A stretch of DNA of 64,000 nucleotides, from positions 1,298,865 to 1,362,864 of the forward strand of contig PSQN01000003.1 of the NCBI GenBank assembly GCA_002989075.1. The letters are read 5' to 3'. This DNA comes from Arthonia radiata. Its lineage: Eukaryota; Ascomycota; Arthoniomycetes; Arthoniales; Arthoniaceae. Positions 30,692 to 38,981 of the stretch are shown piece after piece. The notes under the pieces are model-generated. The model was given only the letters and a program-made list of their open reading frames with translations. It searched no databases and was not told where the DNA came from. Within the stretch, counting starts at the first letter, position 1. Each line of letters starts with the position of its first letter. Position numbers and translations under genes: made by a program.

Positions 30692-31201
30692 ATGTCTTCC
30701 TCACCGACCACATCGCGCCCAGATGGCCTTCGCATCCTCTTCGAGCTGATCCTCAAGATCACGACTTACGCCCTTGACTCCGCACTGCAAGACCAATCCC
30801 TCGTCTGCCGCCACTGGGGTCCCACGACCGACCGAGACAGCTACCTGTACATCACCCCCGGACCGCTTCACGAACGCCGACTCGTCTACGTCTCATACAG
30901 CCAACTCGCTTGCAAGCTCGCGCGCGTCTGCGAGAACCTCAAAAGCCATGTCGAGAAGATCGTCACCGGGCATGAGCCTTCCATCGCCCGGAGAATGAAT
31001 ACCGAAGCAGCTGACACGACTCATTGTCGCTATCATAGCGGCAACTGTCGGGCGAGACGGCCAACGTTTGATACATGTTGCCAACCGTTTAAGAAGAAGC
31101 AGACTGAAGGATTGATGCAGCGTGTGGCGCTGGATCGGGCAAAGAGGCAGTTGAGCGGGCGGCGCCCTACTTGTGTCACCGGTTTTGGCGGGATTGAGTA
31201 G
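30692..31201 (+). CDS. array member 20, CC sub-branch
   Basis: A single-exon protein of 169 residues. Helix 1 has lost the proline (ILFEL at 15-19, then ILKITTYALDSALQD). YSQLACKLARVCENLKSHV is very close to member 21 (YPQLTRTLAAVCPELKSHV). H115-x3-C119 and the adjacent pair C129-C130 (CCQPF) are present. Members 20 and 21 also share an insert with YxxITPxxxxxR after helix 1, marking them as a duplicate pair. Confidence 0.76.
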   Translation: MSSSPTTSRPDGLRILFELILKITTYALDSALQDQSLVCRHWGPTTDRDSYLYITPGPLHERRLVYVSYSQLACKLARVCENLKSHVEKIVTGHEPSIARRMNTEAADTTHCRYHSGNCRARRPTFDTCCQPFKKKQTEGLMQRVALDRAKRQLSGRRPTCVTGFGGIE

Positions 31202-31486
31202 AAGCAGCGATGACGTGTTGGACTATAAGAGACAGCCAGTAGAGCCCTTGAAGGAAGCTCGATCGCTCGAAATCGGGCCAGCGTTGAAGACTGTAATAAT
31301 GGAAATTTCTTCGTTGCGCTGCTCTCATCCCTTATTTGCCAAGCCGTGCGCTAGTCTCTTTCTGTAATTTCTTGGCAGCGCTGTTCTAACTCCTGAACTC
31401 ACTTTTACGACCATCATGTTTTCTAACCCACTCTTCAAGCCTGAGGCGAGACCGACTGCTACGCTGCCAATTAGGGCAATCTCAGC

Positions 31487-31963
31487 ATGGACGCCTCATC
31501 AGTGCCGTCGACTGGTCTTCGTCTCCCACTCGAGCTCATTCTCATCATCACAACTCACGCTCTCACTTCCACGCTTTGGGACGCATCACTCAATGACGCG
31601 GACGAGTTCAAACCCGTCGATCTTCGACAAACACACATACATATCACGCCGAAGGTCGATGGATGCTCACAGATAGTAGCGCTGTCATATCCCCAACTCA
31701 CGCGAACCCTCGCCGCAGTCTGTCCTGAGCTGAAGTCGCACGTTCAAAGTATTCTGTGGGATCACGAGGCCAATGCACGACATGAGGTGAAGGTGGATAT
31801 CGCTGCGCTACGAAGGTATCGTTCAGCCCTACTCCCCTGTGGGATATACGCGCATAAGCCGGACTTTAAGCTACCGTGTTGTGAACCATACCGGAAGAAC
31901 GGTTATTATATGTCTGCAACCGCGCTTAGGAACGTGGAAGCCGGCCTTAAGTGCGTTCAATGA
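31487..31963 (+). CDS. array member 21, CC sub-branch
   Basis: A single-exon protein of 158 residues starting at 31487 (CAGCATGGAC). LPLEL is at 13-17, followed by ILIITTHALTSTLWD. YPQLTRTLAAVCPELKSHV follows. The C-terminal part has a Cys (LPCGIYAH) and the adjacent pair in LPCCEPYRK, then the last helix. The arrangement C..H..CC differs from the H-x5-C..C-x2-C of other members but uses the same kinds of residue. It is the closest relative of member 20. Confidence 0.76.
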   Translation: MDASSVPSTGLRLPLELILIITTHALTSTLWDASLNDADEFKPVDLRQTHIHITPKVDGCSQIVALSYPQLTRTLAAVCPELKSHVQSILWDHEANARHEVKVDIAALRRYRSALLPCGIYAHKPDFKLPCCEPYRKNGYYMSATALRNVEAGLKCVQ

Positions 31964-32067
31964 GCTAGGGTGATTTTCGTCACTTCAGTCCCGCCGGCCG
32001 TGAAGTGTGGCGCACAGGGTGGGCTTGTATCGGCTGGGGTTACCTCTACGAAAGCTGCGCAATGATA

Positions 32068-32075
32068 TCACATGA
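32068..32075 (+). promoter_or_regulatory. TCACATGA motif (member 22)
   Basis: TCACATGA followed by CAATC lies about 120 bases before the preferred start of member 22, at a spacing like that before members 16 and 26. Confidence 0.5.
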
Positions 32076-32193
32076 CAATCTCCCTTCTACCTCCACCTTC
32101 GTCTCCACCCTGCTGGAGCGCATGGTCAGTTGTCTCTCCGACATCTCCTTCCGCAGCGCTCTTCTACAACGAGACCCATTGCTCGCGCCACCG

Positions 32194-32742
32194 ATGAATC
32201 CATCAGCATTGCGAGACATAAAGGCACACCTCAAAATCCTGCACGCTCACCGCGACAATGAGATCGCCTGGGCACGAGCCCTCAAACGCAAGTCGAAGCC
32301 CCGAAAGCGCGTCATGCTTCCCTACGAAATCGTCGTTGAGATCATCACTATCGCGCTCGACTCATCTGTGTACGAGATGACAGACAGCGAAATGCGCATG
32401 TCGAACCCTAACGCCAAGCGCCGCCGGTGTAGACAACCTGTTTGGAACTACAAGTCGACTGTTCCACGCTACCCGGAAGTGGCCTCCAACCTCTTGTACC
32501 TGTCTCGCGACATCAACGAGCGTTTGACCAAGATGATGAAGGCGCACCGAATCACGATTGGAGAACAGCTTGAGGCCGTCGAGACGGACACGAAGAATCA
32601 CAAGCTTGGCGGTTGCTACTGCATGTGCAATTACGCATCTTGTGACGAGTATCTGTCTCTTTACAAGGAAAAAGATCTGCTCACCAAGGCGAAAGTTGGC
32701 GTTGAGGACGCTATGTGGAACGCGTGGATTGCTACCGATTGA
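32194..32742 (+). CDS. array member 22
   Basis: A single-exon protein of 182 residues from the Met at 32194; the frame is open further upstream, but that part overlaps the TCACATGA element and the CT-rich leader. Before helix 1 there is a basic helix (ARALKRKSKPRKR) unlike the short N-termini of most members. LPYEI is at 42-46, then VVEIITIALDSSVYE. YPEVASNLLYLSRDINERL follows, then NHKLGGCYCMCNYASCDEY, in which the metal residues are packed closely (H-x4-C-x-C-x-C-x4-C). Confidence 0.74.
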   Translation: MNPSALRDIKAHLKILHAHRDNEIAWARALKRKSKPRKRVMLPYEIVVEIITIALDSSVYEMTDSEMRMSNPNAKRRRCRQPVWNYKSTVPRYPEVASNLLYLSRDINERLTKMMKAHRITIGEQLEAVETDTKNHKLGGCYCMCNYASCDEYLSLYKEKDLLTKAKVGVEDAMWNAWIATD

Positions 32743-33010
32743 AAGGACGGGACTTGGAGATGCACTGTGCGAAGACGTGGAGCTCTGAAAATCCCTGTTC
32801 GAGTAGTCAGCCGCGTCTCGTCGCTGTGCTCGATTGAAGCGCTAGTGTCGATAGCTATCCGGACCGGACTCATGGTAACCCATGACAACCACTTCTTTCC
32901 TACCTCTTTCACTTGACTCGAGTCTCTTCCCATTCAATGCTCCCAATTTTGCATCGCACTCTTGGAATTACGCCGGCACAGGCACAGGCCGATAAGGAAG
33001 AGAACCCGCA

Positions 33011-33577
33011 ATGGCCTCGCACGTCGACCTGAAGGGTCCGCCCATTTCCAAGAGCTCGAGATCCGCCAAGGCTGCCAAACCTGCTCCACAGCTACCACTC
33101 GAGATCATCACATACATCCTCACCCTGGCGCTTGAGCTGTCAATCTACGATGTTGTGACAAAGGAAGCTCTCTTCACCAAAGGCGGGCGCCATGGCAATC
33201 CACGTCGACGTCACGACAATCGTGAGGATCGGAGGATGGTTGCAGTTTCTCTCTACACCGAAAGAGCTTTGGAGATGCGACTCGTGTCATCATACGTCAA
33301 TGATCTGGTAGCAAGAGTGACGGAAGCGTCGATGCCGGCAGCTCACGCGCGGCTCAAGCGAGCGAACCAAGCATCTGTCGACCACGACAGCAGCGTTCTC
33401 TGCGTCCACAACTATGTCAGCGCTAGACGCTTGGGCGGGACAACATGCGACGACTGCTTGAAACTAGACAAAGATCAAGATCGAGCTTGGCTTGCGCTAA
33501 AGGCTCTCGGCGATGTGTGGGAGGTGGTGAAGCCAACAGAGACGCCAAACGGGCGAGGGTCGCGATTTTACGATTGA
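33011..33577 (+). CDS. array member 23, canonical H-x5-C and C-x2-C
   Basis: A single-exon protein of 188 residues from 33011 (CGCAATGGCC). LPLEI is at 29-33, then ITYILTLALELSIYD. A basic His/Arg-rich loop follows (GNPRRRHDNREDRR), then ALEMRLVSSYVNDLV. H125-x5-C131 and C146-x2-C149 (CDDC) are present, joined by a 14-residue linker (VHNYVSARRLGGTT) that is strikingly like the one in member 25 (LKNFVELERFGGV). An ACTTGACTC element lies 100 bases upstream. Confidence 0.8.
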   Translation: MASHVDLKGPPISKSSRSAKAAKPAPQLPLEIITYILTLALELSIYDVVTKEALFTKGGRHGNPRRRHDNREDRRMVAVSLYTERALEMRLVSSYVNDLVARVTEASMPAAHARLKRANQASVDHDSSVLCVHNYVSARRLGGTTCDDCLKLDKDQDRAWLALKALGDVWEVVKPTETPNGRGSRFYD

Positions 33578-33854
33578 GATACTATGTCTCACTCAACAAG
33601 ATGATAACCAAGAGAACTTAGTGTTCATCAAGCAAGAGACAAGAGAATACACTCTAATTGCATCTGAATTCTTTTGTGACGCATAATGTACACGCCAGGC
33701 TTGATCTCACTTTACTTTTCTTGCACCTGAGCTTTGCTGTCTAGCACATCCTGTCTCGCGAAGCCCGTCCGGTATTGGTAGAAGTTTTCTGGTGACAGCT
33801 GGACTTCGTCTTACCAAGTGCCACCTTCCATGGCGACAGAAGCGGAGCGAAAAA

Positions 33855-34569
33855 ATGATGTCACTTCGTCCCCTGAGGTTAGTTTGGCAGCCGCCGCTGC
33901 TTCGCGATTTGCACCTGTCTATCTTTCTGCTTGCTCTTCACTCCGGCGCCGCATGTCAGCGAAAAAAAGTTGAATCCACAGGCGGCTCTTCAGGCACCGC
34001 AAAGCGATGTGACAAACATTATCACGCCATCAAAAGCATCGACAACCAGCTCGCGCAATCCCAAAGATCTGCGCCTTCCTATGGAACTCATTCTCAAAGT
34101 CGTAGACTCGGCACTTGAGACAGCAATTGTCGACCGCTACTCCGATGAAGGACATAAGAATGTCTCTTATGACAATCAACATGCGTGGAAGAGAAAACGT
34201 TACACAAAGATAGCGTTCAAGCTAGCTGCTATTTGTGCTGCTCTTCGCACTCACGTCAAGCAAAAGATACACACACACGCGTCCGAAACGATTTTCGACG
34301 CCAGGACTTGTCACAACGCCCGCAATGACCGCAAGCGCCATTGGTCCTGCATAAGTAATTGGGTGGAAGACGATCAGCAATTCCTAGGAGTATGGAACCC
34401 AAGGTGTGATGGATGCGCTACTGCATTGGATAGTGCTCGCAACGCCAAAAATGCGAGAGTGCGTGTGCGGAACGCTGTGGAGGGAATAGCTCATGCAGCC
34501 AGGGCAACTGAGCGCACGAAACTTCCGCGCAGTCGGCGTGCTGCGCAGGAGCGTGACCAAAGGCACTAG
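33855..34569 (+). CDS. array member 24, start uncertain
   Basis: The frame from about 33931 has no in-frame ATG before helix 1. A splice model solves this: ATG at 33855, an 82-nt intron 33878-33959 (GTTAGT..GTCAG), phase 2, giving 210 residues. The rival view is that the ATG at 33953 was the start (MSA-Lys run) and is now out of frame by one base at the run of seven A (33962-33968). The body is typical: LRLPMEL, ILKVVDSALETAIVD, YTKIAFKLAAICAALRTHV, H-x2-C (HWSC) and C-x2-C (CDGC) with an Arg-rich last helix and tail. Confidence 0.65.
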
Positions 34570-34709
34570 ACCGATCACTGGATTTCGGTGGAAGATAGGG
34601 ACTTTGCCTGTGCTGCGAGCTACCGAGAGAATGGTAGAAAGCAATAAGCTGGCTATGCCGTCAAACGGTCGGGGCTTTAGCTGATTCCCAAAGTGAAGCA
34701 AACGCAACA

Positions 34710-34719
34710 TTGTCACATG
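34710..34719 (+). promoter_or_regulatory. TTGTCACATG motif (member 25)
   Basis: TTGTCACATG lies 113 bases before the start of member 25. It matches the first ten bases of the 11-base string before members 16 and 26. Confidence 0.5.
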
Positions 34720-34831
34720 CGCAGCGTTTGTTTGCAATCTCAAGCATCCGGCTTTCTTAGCTGTTTGTCTTGCCTCCCTTGGATTAAGTCTCTTCTCATT
34801 CAGTTTGCAACCAAACACGTCGCAATATAGC

Positions 34832-35428
34832 ATGTCGAAGGAAACCGCTCAGCAAGAGCCGTTCAACATACCGCAGGATGCTACTCATGTCTCACGTACG
34901 CAACCCGCAAGCCTAAGCACCTTGCGTCTTCCGATGGAACTCATCACCCAAGTCATCGATCTCGTACTGAAATCTGCTCTCTATGACTACATCGACAGAG
35001 AGACAGTGTTCTTCGAAGAGATACGCTATCGCCGTCGCCCTAACACCTTCGAAGAGATACAGACGACTATCAAAGAACCCGCATATCATTGGACCGTACT
35101 CAAGCTCATCTCAATTTCGCATGACGCCCGGGAACACGTTCTCAAGCTCCTCAAGCCTCAGATGGACCAGACCCTTGCAACCTTTGTCGACCAAAGCGAA
35201 GCGTACATTTCTCATCGAGCGGATGGTCTCTGTCTCAAGAACTTTGTCGAGCTGGAGAGATTTGGAGGCGTCTGCAAGAAGTGCCGAGTGATGGAAAGGC
35301 GGGTTGAGAGGGCAGCTATCGCCAAGGAAGGAGTTGCTAAGACCATCTGGATATTGATCCAGGCGGCGAAGAGGACTAGAAGTCGCCCGAAGGCAGCTAG
35401 CGATAAGAAGGTGCTGGGAGTCTTGTAG
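34832..35428 (+). CDS. array member 25, canonical H-x5-C and C-x2-C
   Basis: A single-exon protein of 198 residues from the Met at 34832 (AGCATGTCG). LPMEL is at 33-37, then ITQVIDLVLKSALYD. A charged loop and WTVLKLISISHDAREHV follow. H128-x5-C134 and C148-x2-C151 (CKKC) are present with a 13-residue linker similar to that of member 23. The last helix is basic (RVMERRVERAAIAKEG) and a Lys/Arg-rich tail follows, which could help nuclear import or nucleic-acid contact. Confidence 0.8.
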   Translation: MSKETAQQEPFNIPQDATHVSRTQPASLSTLRLPMELITQVIDLVLKSALYDYIDRETVFFEEIRYRRRPNTFEEIQTTIKEPAYHWTVLKLISISHDAREHVLKLLKPQMDQTLATFVDQSEAYISHRADGLCLKNFVELERFGGVCKKCRVMERRVERAAIAKEGVAKTIWILIQAAKRTRSRPKAASDKKVLGVL

Positions 35429-35554
35429 ATCGCCAGCAGCTCACGTCTTAATTGTTTTAACAGCTGGTGTGGCTGAACGCAAGGGCCGCAGCAGGAACGG
35501 CACTTCACACTGATCAGCATCGCCGTCGATATCCACAAGGAGTCAAGCCCCACA

Positions 35555-35565
35555 TTGTCACATGA
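35555..35565 (+). promoter_or_regulatory. TTGTCACATGA motif (member 26)
   Basis: TTGTCACATGA, identical over 11 bases to 27514-27524, lies 104 bases before the start of member 26. Confidence 0.55.
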
Positions 35566-35668
35566 TAATCAAACATTGTCGCCTTGTCATGTTTGGCAAG
35601 CTCTCAAGCTTAAAGTCTTCTCTCTTTCCATCTTCTCAGTAACTCAAACAACGCTGATATCACCAACG

Positions 35669-36235
35669 ATGCCAGGCAGACCTACAACAACAGGTCGAAA
35701 CTACGCGCACGCATATCGTCGCCCGCCGCCCGCCTACACTTCACAAACCCAGCGCTTCTCGACTGCCGCAACGCCTCCAGCCATCACTGAACCAGCCAAA
35801 AAGGTTCCACTCCCGGTGGAGATCATCCTCGACATCGTCACACTATCTCTCTCCGACACAATCGGCGAGCCCTACCAAAAAGGATACGATCCCTTCAATA
35901 GACAGCAATGCCTCGCAGCGCACGCCAGTCAAGGCCCCAAGACAACCTACCCAAAGACCGCGGGCCGCCTCCGTCTGTTGTCCAAGGCGGTGAACTCGCA
36001 TATCATCAAAGTCATGCGGTGCCACCTCGTGGATGCTACAAAGAAATACGAGGCTTTGGAGAAGCAGTGGCGTGATCATTGGACTACGCCTGGGTGCAAC
36101 TGCTGGGACAATGCGGCTCATGGACGCCTGCCTGTCTACAATTGGTGCGACTGCTGCGGAGGTCTTTGCGAGGATAGGGATCGTGCGAAGGTTGTGCCGA
36201 TGGATATTGAGCAGGCTTTGTATCGTATGACTTGA
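35669..36235 (+). CDS. array member 26, canonical H-x5-C and C-x2-C
   Basis: A single-exon protein of 188 residues from the Met at 35669. A Pro/Tyr/Thr-rich N-terminus of about 45 residues precedes LPVEI (48-52) and ILDIVTLSLSDTIGE. YPKTAGRLRLLSKAVNSHI follows, then H137-x5-C143 and C160-x2-C163 within WCDCCGGLC. The Cys-rich end has five Cys in eight residues, so more than one pairing is possible. The last helix (VVPMDIEQALYRM) closes the protein. Confidence 0.79.
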   Translation: MPGRPTTTGRNYAHAYRRPPPAYTSQTQRFSTAATPPAITEPAKKVPLPVEIILDIVTLSLSDTIGEPYQKGYDPFNRQQCLAAHASQGPKTTYPKTAGRLRLLSKAVNSHIIKVMRCHLVDATKKYEALEKQWRDHWTTPGCNCWDNAAHGRLPVYNWCDCCGGLCEDRDRAKVVPMDIEQALYRMT

Positions 36236-36548
36236 TCGTCAAGACGCTGCGATGGTGTGATGGAGTGTATAACAAGAGAATGACACACAGTCTTGTGACG
36301 AGGAAGCAAGGCGACAGGAGCGGGTTTCGTGGTGCGGTCTCGGCGCGAGAGGTGATGTCGCTGGATATGCATTCAGCTCGATAGGCGCGGATCATGAAAG
36401 ATGACATAATCAGACAGCTGATGCAATGCCGTCACCTCGCATCGACTCTGCCTTTCTGACTCAGCCCAAGATTCTTCCACACATGCCCTTTGCCCTCTTG
36501 CCGCTGCTCTTTCTGGGACATCTCCAGAAGCCCCGCCTGCCAATCACG
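36236..36548. other. spacer between members 26 and 27
   Basis: The spacer is 313 bases. The plus-strand frame of member 27 is open through the last 120 bases, but its pyrimidine-rich, Pro/Leu-coding sequence looks like leader. No other signal is seen. Confidence 0.45.
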
Positions 36549-37085
36549 ATGTCAACAAATGTTCGAATGGTCGACGATGTGGGTGACACTGCCTCAAACA
36601 CAGGGTCTGCGCATTCCAGCACCACCGAAAGACCACAAGGCCTTCGACTGCCCATGGAGTTCATCCTCAAAATTGTCATCACAACTCTCACTGAATCTAT
36701 CGACGATTCAATCCTCTCTTCGTCAAAGTTCTCGAAGATTTGCCGCCAAGGTCGCTCCAATATCTCCAAAAGATCCCCTTTCCAGTTCTCCGGCTACCCG
36801 AGCGTCGTGCGCAAGTTGAGAGCGGTAGCGCCATGGCTCAGAGGGACGATCAAAGACACCGTCGAGCAACACTGGGTACTCGTCAAGGCTAACTACGAGA
36901 CCGCACGCGCTCGTCGGGAGGATCATGTCTACGGCTCGGAGTGCAAGGATGTTTACGACAATACGGTTGTCTCACGCCATGACTGCACAGAAAAGGACTG
37001 TGCATGTTGCGCTTCTATCCGTGAGTTCGATACAGCTGCATTGCATTACAATGGTATAGGGTTCGCTTGGCTGTGGCACGCATGA
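36549..37085 (+). CDS. array member 27, canonical H-x5-C and C-x2-C
   Basis: A single-exon protein of 178 residues from the Met at 36549 (CACGATGTCA). LPMEF is at 34-38, then ILKIVITTLTESIDD. YPSVVRKLRAVAPWLRGTI closely matches member 28 (YPVLAGKLRAVSPRLRSHI). H126-x5-C132 and C151-x2-C154 (CACC) are present, with a further HDC between them. The last helix is short and ends in WLWHA. Members 27 and 28 appear to be a duplicate pair. Confidence 0.79.
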   Translation: MSTNVRMVDDVGDTASNTGSAHSSTTERPQGLRLPMEFILKIVITTLTESIDDSILSSSKFSKICRQGRSNISKRSPFQFSGYPSVVRKLRAVAPWLRGTIKDTVEQHWVLVKANYETARARREDHVYGSECKDVYDNTVVSRHDCTEKDCACCASIREFDTAALHYNGIGFAWLWHA

Positions 37086-37332
37086 AGGATGACAGTGTGA
37101 GAAACGCGATCGGCTGCACTGGCGCTCGGCAAATGAGTCCAAATAGAGTTAAGATCAGACTCAGGAATCCAGATAGACGTATGGCTGTCGTAAGAAGGAA
37201 ATTTGCGGATGCACGTGACGCGCTAAGCCGCAGTAATCGACTGTTTTTGCACAGTGATCACTTGACTTTCGCTCTTGACTTGCCTCTGCTCTTTATTTTC
37301 GCGCGAGACCGCTGAGCAATACGAGATCGATA

Positions 37333-38112
37333 ATGTCTCTTCGCAAGCGCGTCAAGCTGCGTTGGACATCGTTGAGAAAGGCTCTGCCGTGCTCTTTCGG
37401 GGCGCGCATGTTTGTCAAACCGTACTCGCCCAGCGGTGGTGAGGCCTCATCAAGCGAAAGTTCAACAGCTCCAACGGTGACCAATAAGGCTACAGCGACA
37501 TGTGAGACCACTTCAGCACCAACTCAACCCCTCCAAACGCTTTTAAATACCATAGCGACTTTGCAAAATGCGACTCAAGCACCACCTGACGTCGAATCTG
37601 TGCCGCCGCAGACCTTGCCGATGGCAAACGCAACATCGGACGAGCTTCGCTTGCCCTTGGAACTCATTCTCGAGATATTCCGCCTGGCGCTGAAGTCCGC
37701 AATCGACGACACCTTCGCATCTTCACCATCTAAGAAGAAATCCTGGCCAAAGTTCCCATCCTGGACACTTTTGCAGCGAAGCGGTCTACAATTCGTGGAC
37801 AAAATCGGCGGCAAGCCAGACGCCGATCGTGCCTACTATCCGGTTCTTGCCGGTAAATTGCGAGCAGTATCGCCGCGTCTCCGGTCGCACATCAAGTGGT
37901 TCGTTGAGCAAGATGTGAAGGAAGCGAGAAGATCGGCGTTAGCGGTTATGGATTGCTGGCTAGAACATCTGGATCGAAATGCCTGCACATTCTATGGAGA
38001 TGGCGATTATGGTAACAGTCATATGGCCACGGGATGCTGGGGCTGTGATGCGCTATTTCGTGACACTAAGATGGCGCTGAAGGCTGTCGACGACATAACG
38101 GAGGCCAGGTGA
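37333..38112 (+). CDS. array member 28, long N-terminal tail
   Basis: A single-exon protein of 259 residues, the longest of the main array. Residues 1-105 are extra: a basic start (MSLRKRVKLRWTSLRK) and a Ser/Thr/Pro-rich stretch. LPLEL is at 108-112, then ILEIFRLALKSAIDD. H212-x5-C218 and C235-x2-C238 (CWGC) are present and the protein ends with the helix MALKAVDDITEA. Two CTTGACTT-like elements lie 60-72 bases upstream of the start, which supports this long start rather than an internal one. Confidence 0.78.
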   Translation: MSLRKRVKLRWTSLRKALPCSFGARMFVKPYSPSGGEASSSESSTAPTVTNKATATCETTSAPTQPLQTLLNTIATLQNATQAPPDVESVPPQTLPMANATSDELRLPLELILEIFRLALKSAIDDTFASSPSKKKSWPKFPSWTLLQRSGLQFVDKIGGKPDADRAYYPVLAGKLRAVSPRLRSHIKWFVEQDVKEARRSALAVMDCWLEHLDRNACTFYGDGDYGNSHMATGCWGCDALFRDTKMALKAVDDITEAR

Positions 38113-38462
38113 GACAAGCCTCGCTAGAGATGAATGAGGGCATACCAGGTATGCAGGGTCGAATGAGTTGTTGCTGAGCAATCTCGAGTGTCGTGCGAGC
38201 GACTGATAGAGCTGCACTCTTGAGTAATAGAGAGGATGTGTCAAGCGTGCTGGTGATGAGCAGAGTGTTCACTCCTTCCCTTTGGAGAACCGGGTGCGGT
38301 TGCCCCGCGAAAATTGACAGTGCTCAAAGCTGCCACGCTGCCTCTTTCTTCACCCTTTTTGCTCCGAAAGCAGCTCAATTCGATCTTCGCCAAACACCTG
38401 CGTCCCTTGATTCACTCTTCTTCTGCCATTTCACCGACACTCACGACATTCCGCACAACGCC
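38113..38462. other. spacer between members 28 and 29
   Basis: The spacer is 350 bases without a supported gene. Although the frame of member 29 is open upstream to 38193, that part has no ATG near a leader-like tract and gives a Cys-rich sequence unlike any member. Confidence 0.45.
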
Positions 38463-38981
38463 ATGTCGCCGACAAACACACATAAAGCTCCTGCCCTTCC
38501 ACCTCTACCGACAGAGATCGTTCTGGACATAATCGCACTGGCGCTCACGTCAAGCATTGGGGTCAGGACTCATTTTCATCACATCATTCCCTACGAACGC
38601 TTGGTCAAGACGTTTGCACAAGTCTCAAAGACCTTCAGAGCCTATACAAAAGACATCGTACGGTTGCATCTCGCCAAGATTACCGGGATAGCCGAGGCCG
38701 CCTCCTTAGAGCGCAAGCAACATACAGAATATCAGACCTGTTCGGAGTACGACAAGTTCTGGCGTATTGGAAATTGGCCATGCGAGAAGTGCGAGCGCTG
38801 CTCCGGGGACTGTTTCGTGGCAGACTTGAGGTTCTCGACTGTTCAGGAGGCGTGGTGTATGCTTGAAGCCGAAGGAAGTTGCTGGAGATGTGGAATCGAT
38901 CTGGCTCTGCACAGACCGGCCAGGCACGCCCTTTCCATCCCAAGTGCGATCAGAAGGTCAGGAGGCAGTCGACGGGAATGA
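38463..38981 (+). CDS. array member 29, canonical, last of the main block
   Basis: A single-exon protein of 172 residues from the Met at 38463 (CGCCATGTCG). LPTEI is at 15-19, then VLDIIALALTSSIGV. YERLVKTFAQVSKTFRAYT follows. H87-x5-C93 and C107-x2-C110 (CEKC) are present and are followed by two more Cys (CSGDC), so the site may be extended. The last helix (STVQEAWCMLEAEGSC) leads into a basic tail. It closes the uninterrupted block; the next relative is 5 kb away. Confidence 0.79.
   Translation: MSPTNTHKAPALPPLPTEIVLDIIALALTSSIGVRTHFHHIIPYERLVKTFAQVSKTFRAYTKDIVRLHLAKITGIAEAASLERKQHTEYQTCSEYDKFWRIGNWPCEKCERCSGDCFVADLRFSTVQEAWCMLEAEGSCWRCGIDLALHRPARHALSIPSAIRRSGGSRRE

Larger units (their letters stand above)
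15825..38981 (+). repeat. tandem array of 29 diverged paralogous genes
   Basis: Twenty-nine genes follow one another on the plus strand with spacers of roughly 110-750 bases. They share an N-terminal LPxEI-x(3)-I helix, a Y..A..LA.vS..LR.HV region, a charged helix and usually a C-terminal C-x2-C followed by a last helix. No terminal inverted repeats, LTR-like ends, transposase or reverse transcriptase parts accompany the units, so tandem gene duplication is the simplest origin. Six further relatives lie at 44.2-54.9 kb, again all on the plus strand. Confidence 0.9.

Noticed and set aside
15825-38981. Array taken as a series of transposon copies
   Set aside because: No terminal repeats, target-site duplications, transposase or reverse-transcriptase pieces; the units are diverged protein genes with promoters.
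15825-38981. Array taken as secreted effector genes
   Set aside because: None of the preferred starts gives a signal peptide; hydrophobic upstream extensions are pyrimidine-rich leaders read as Leu/Ser/Pro.
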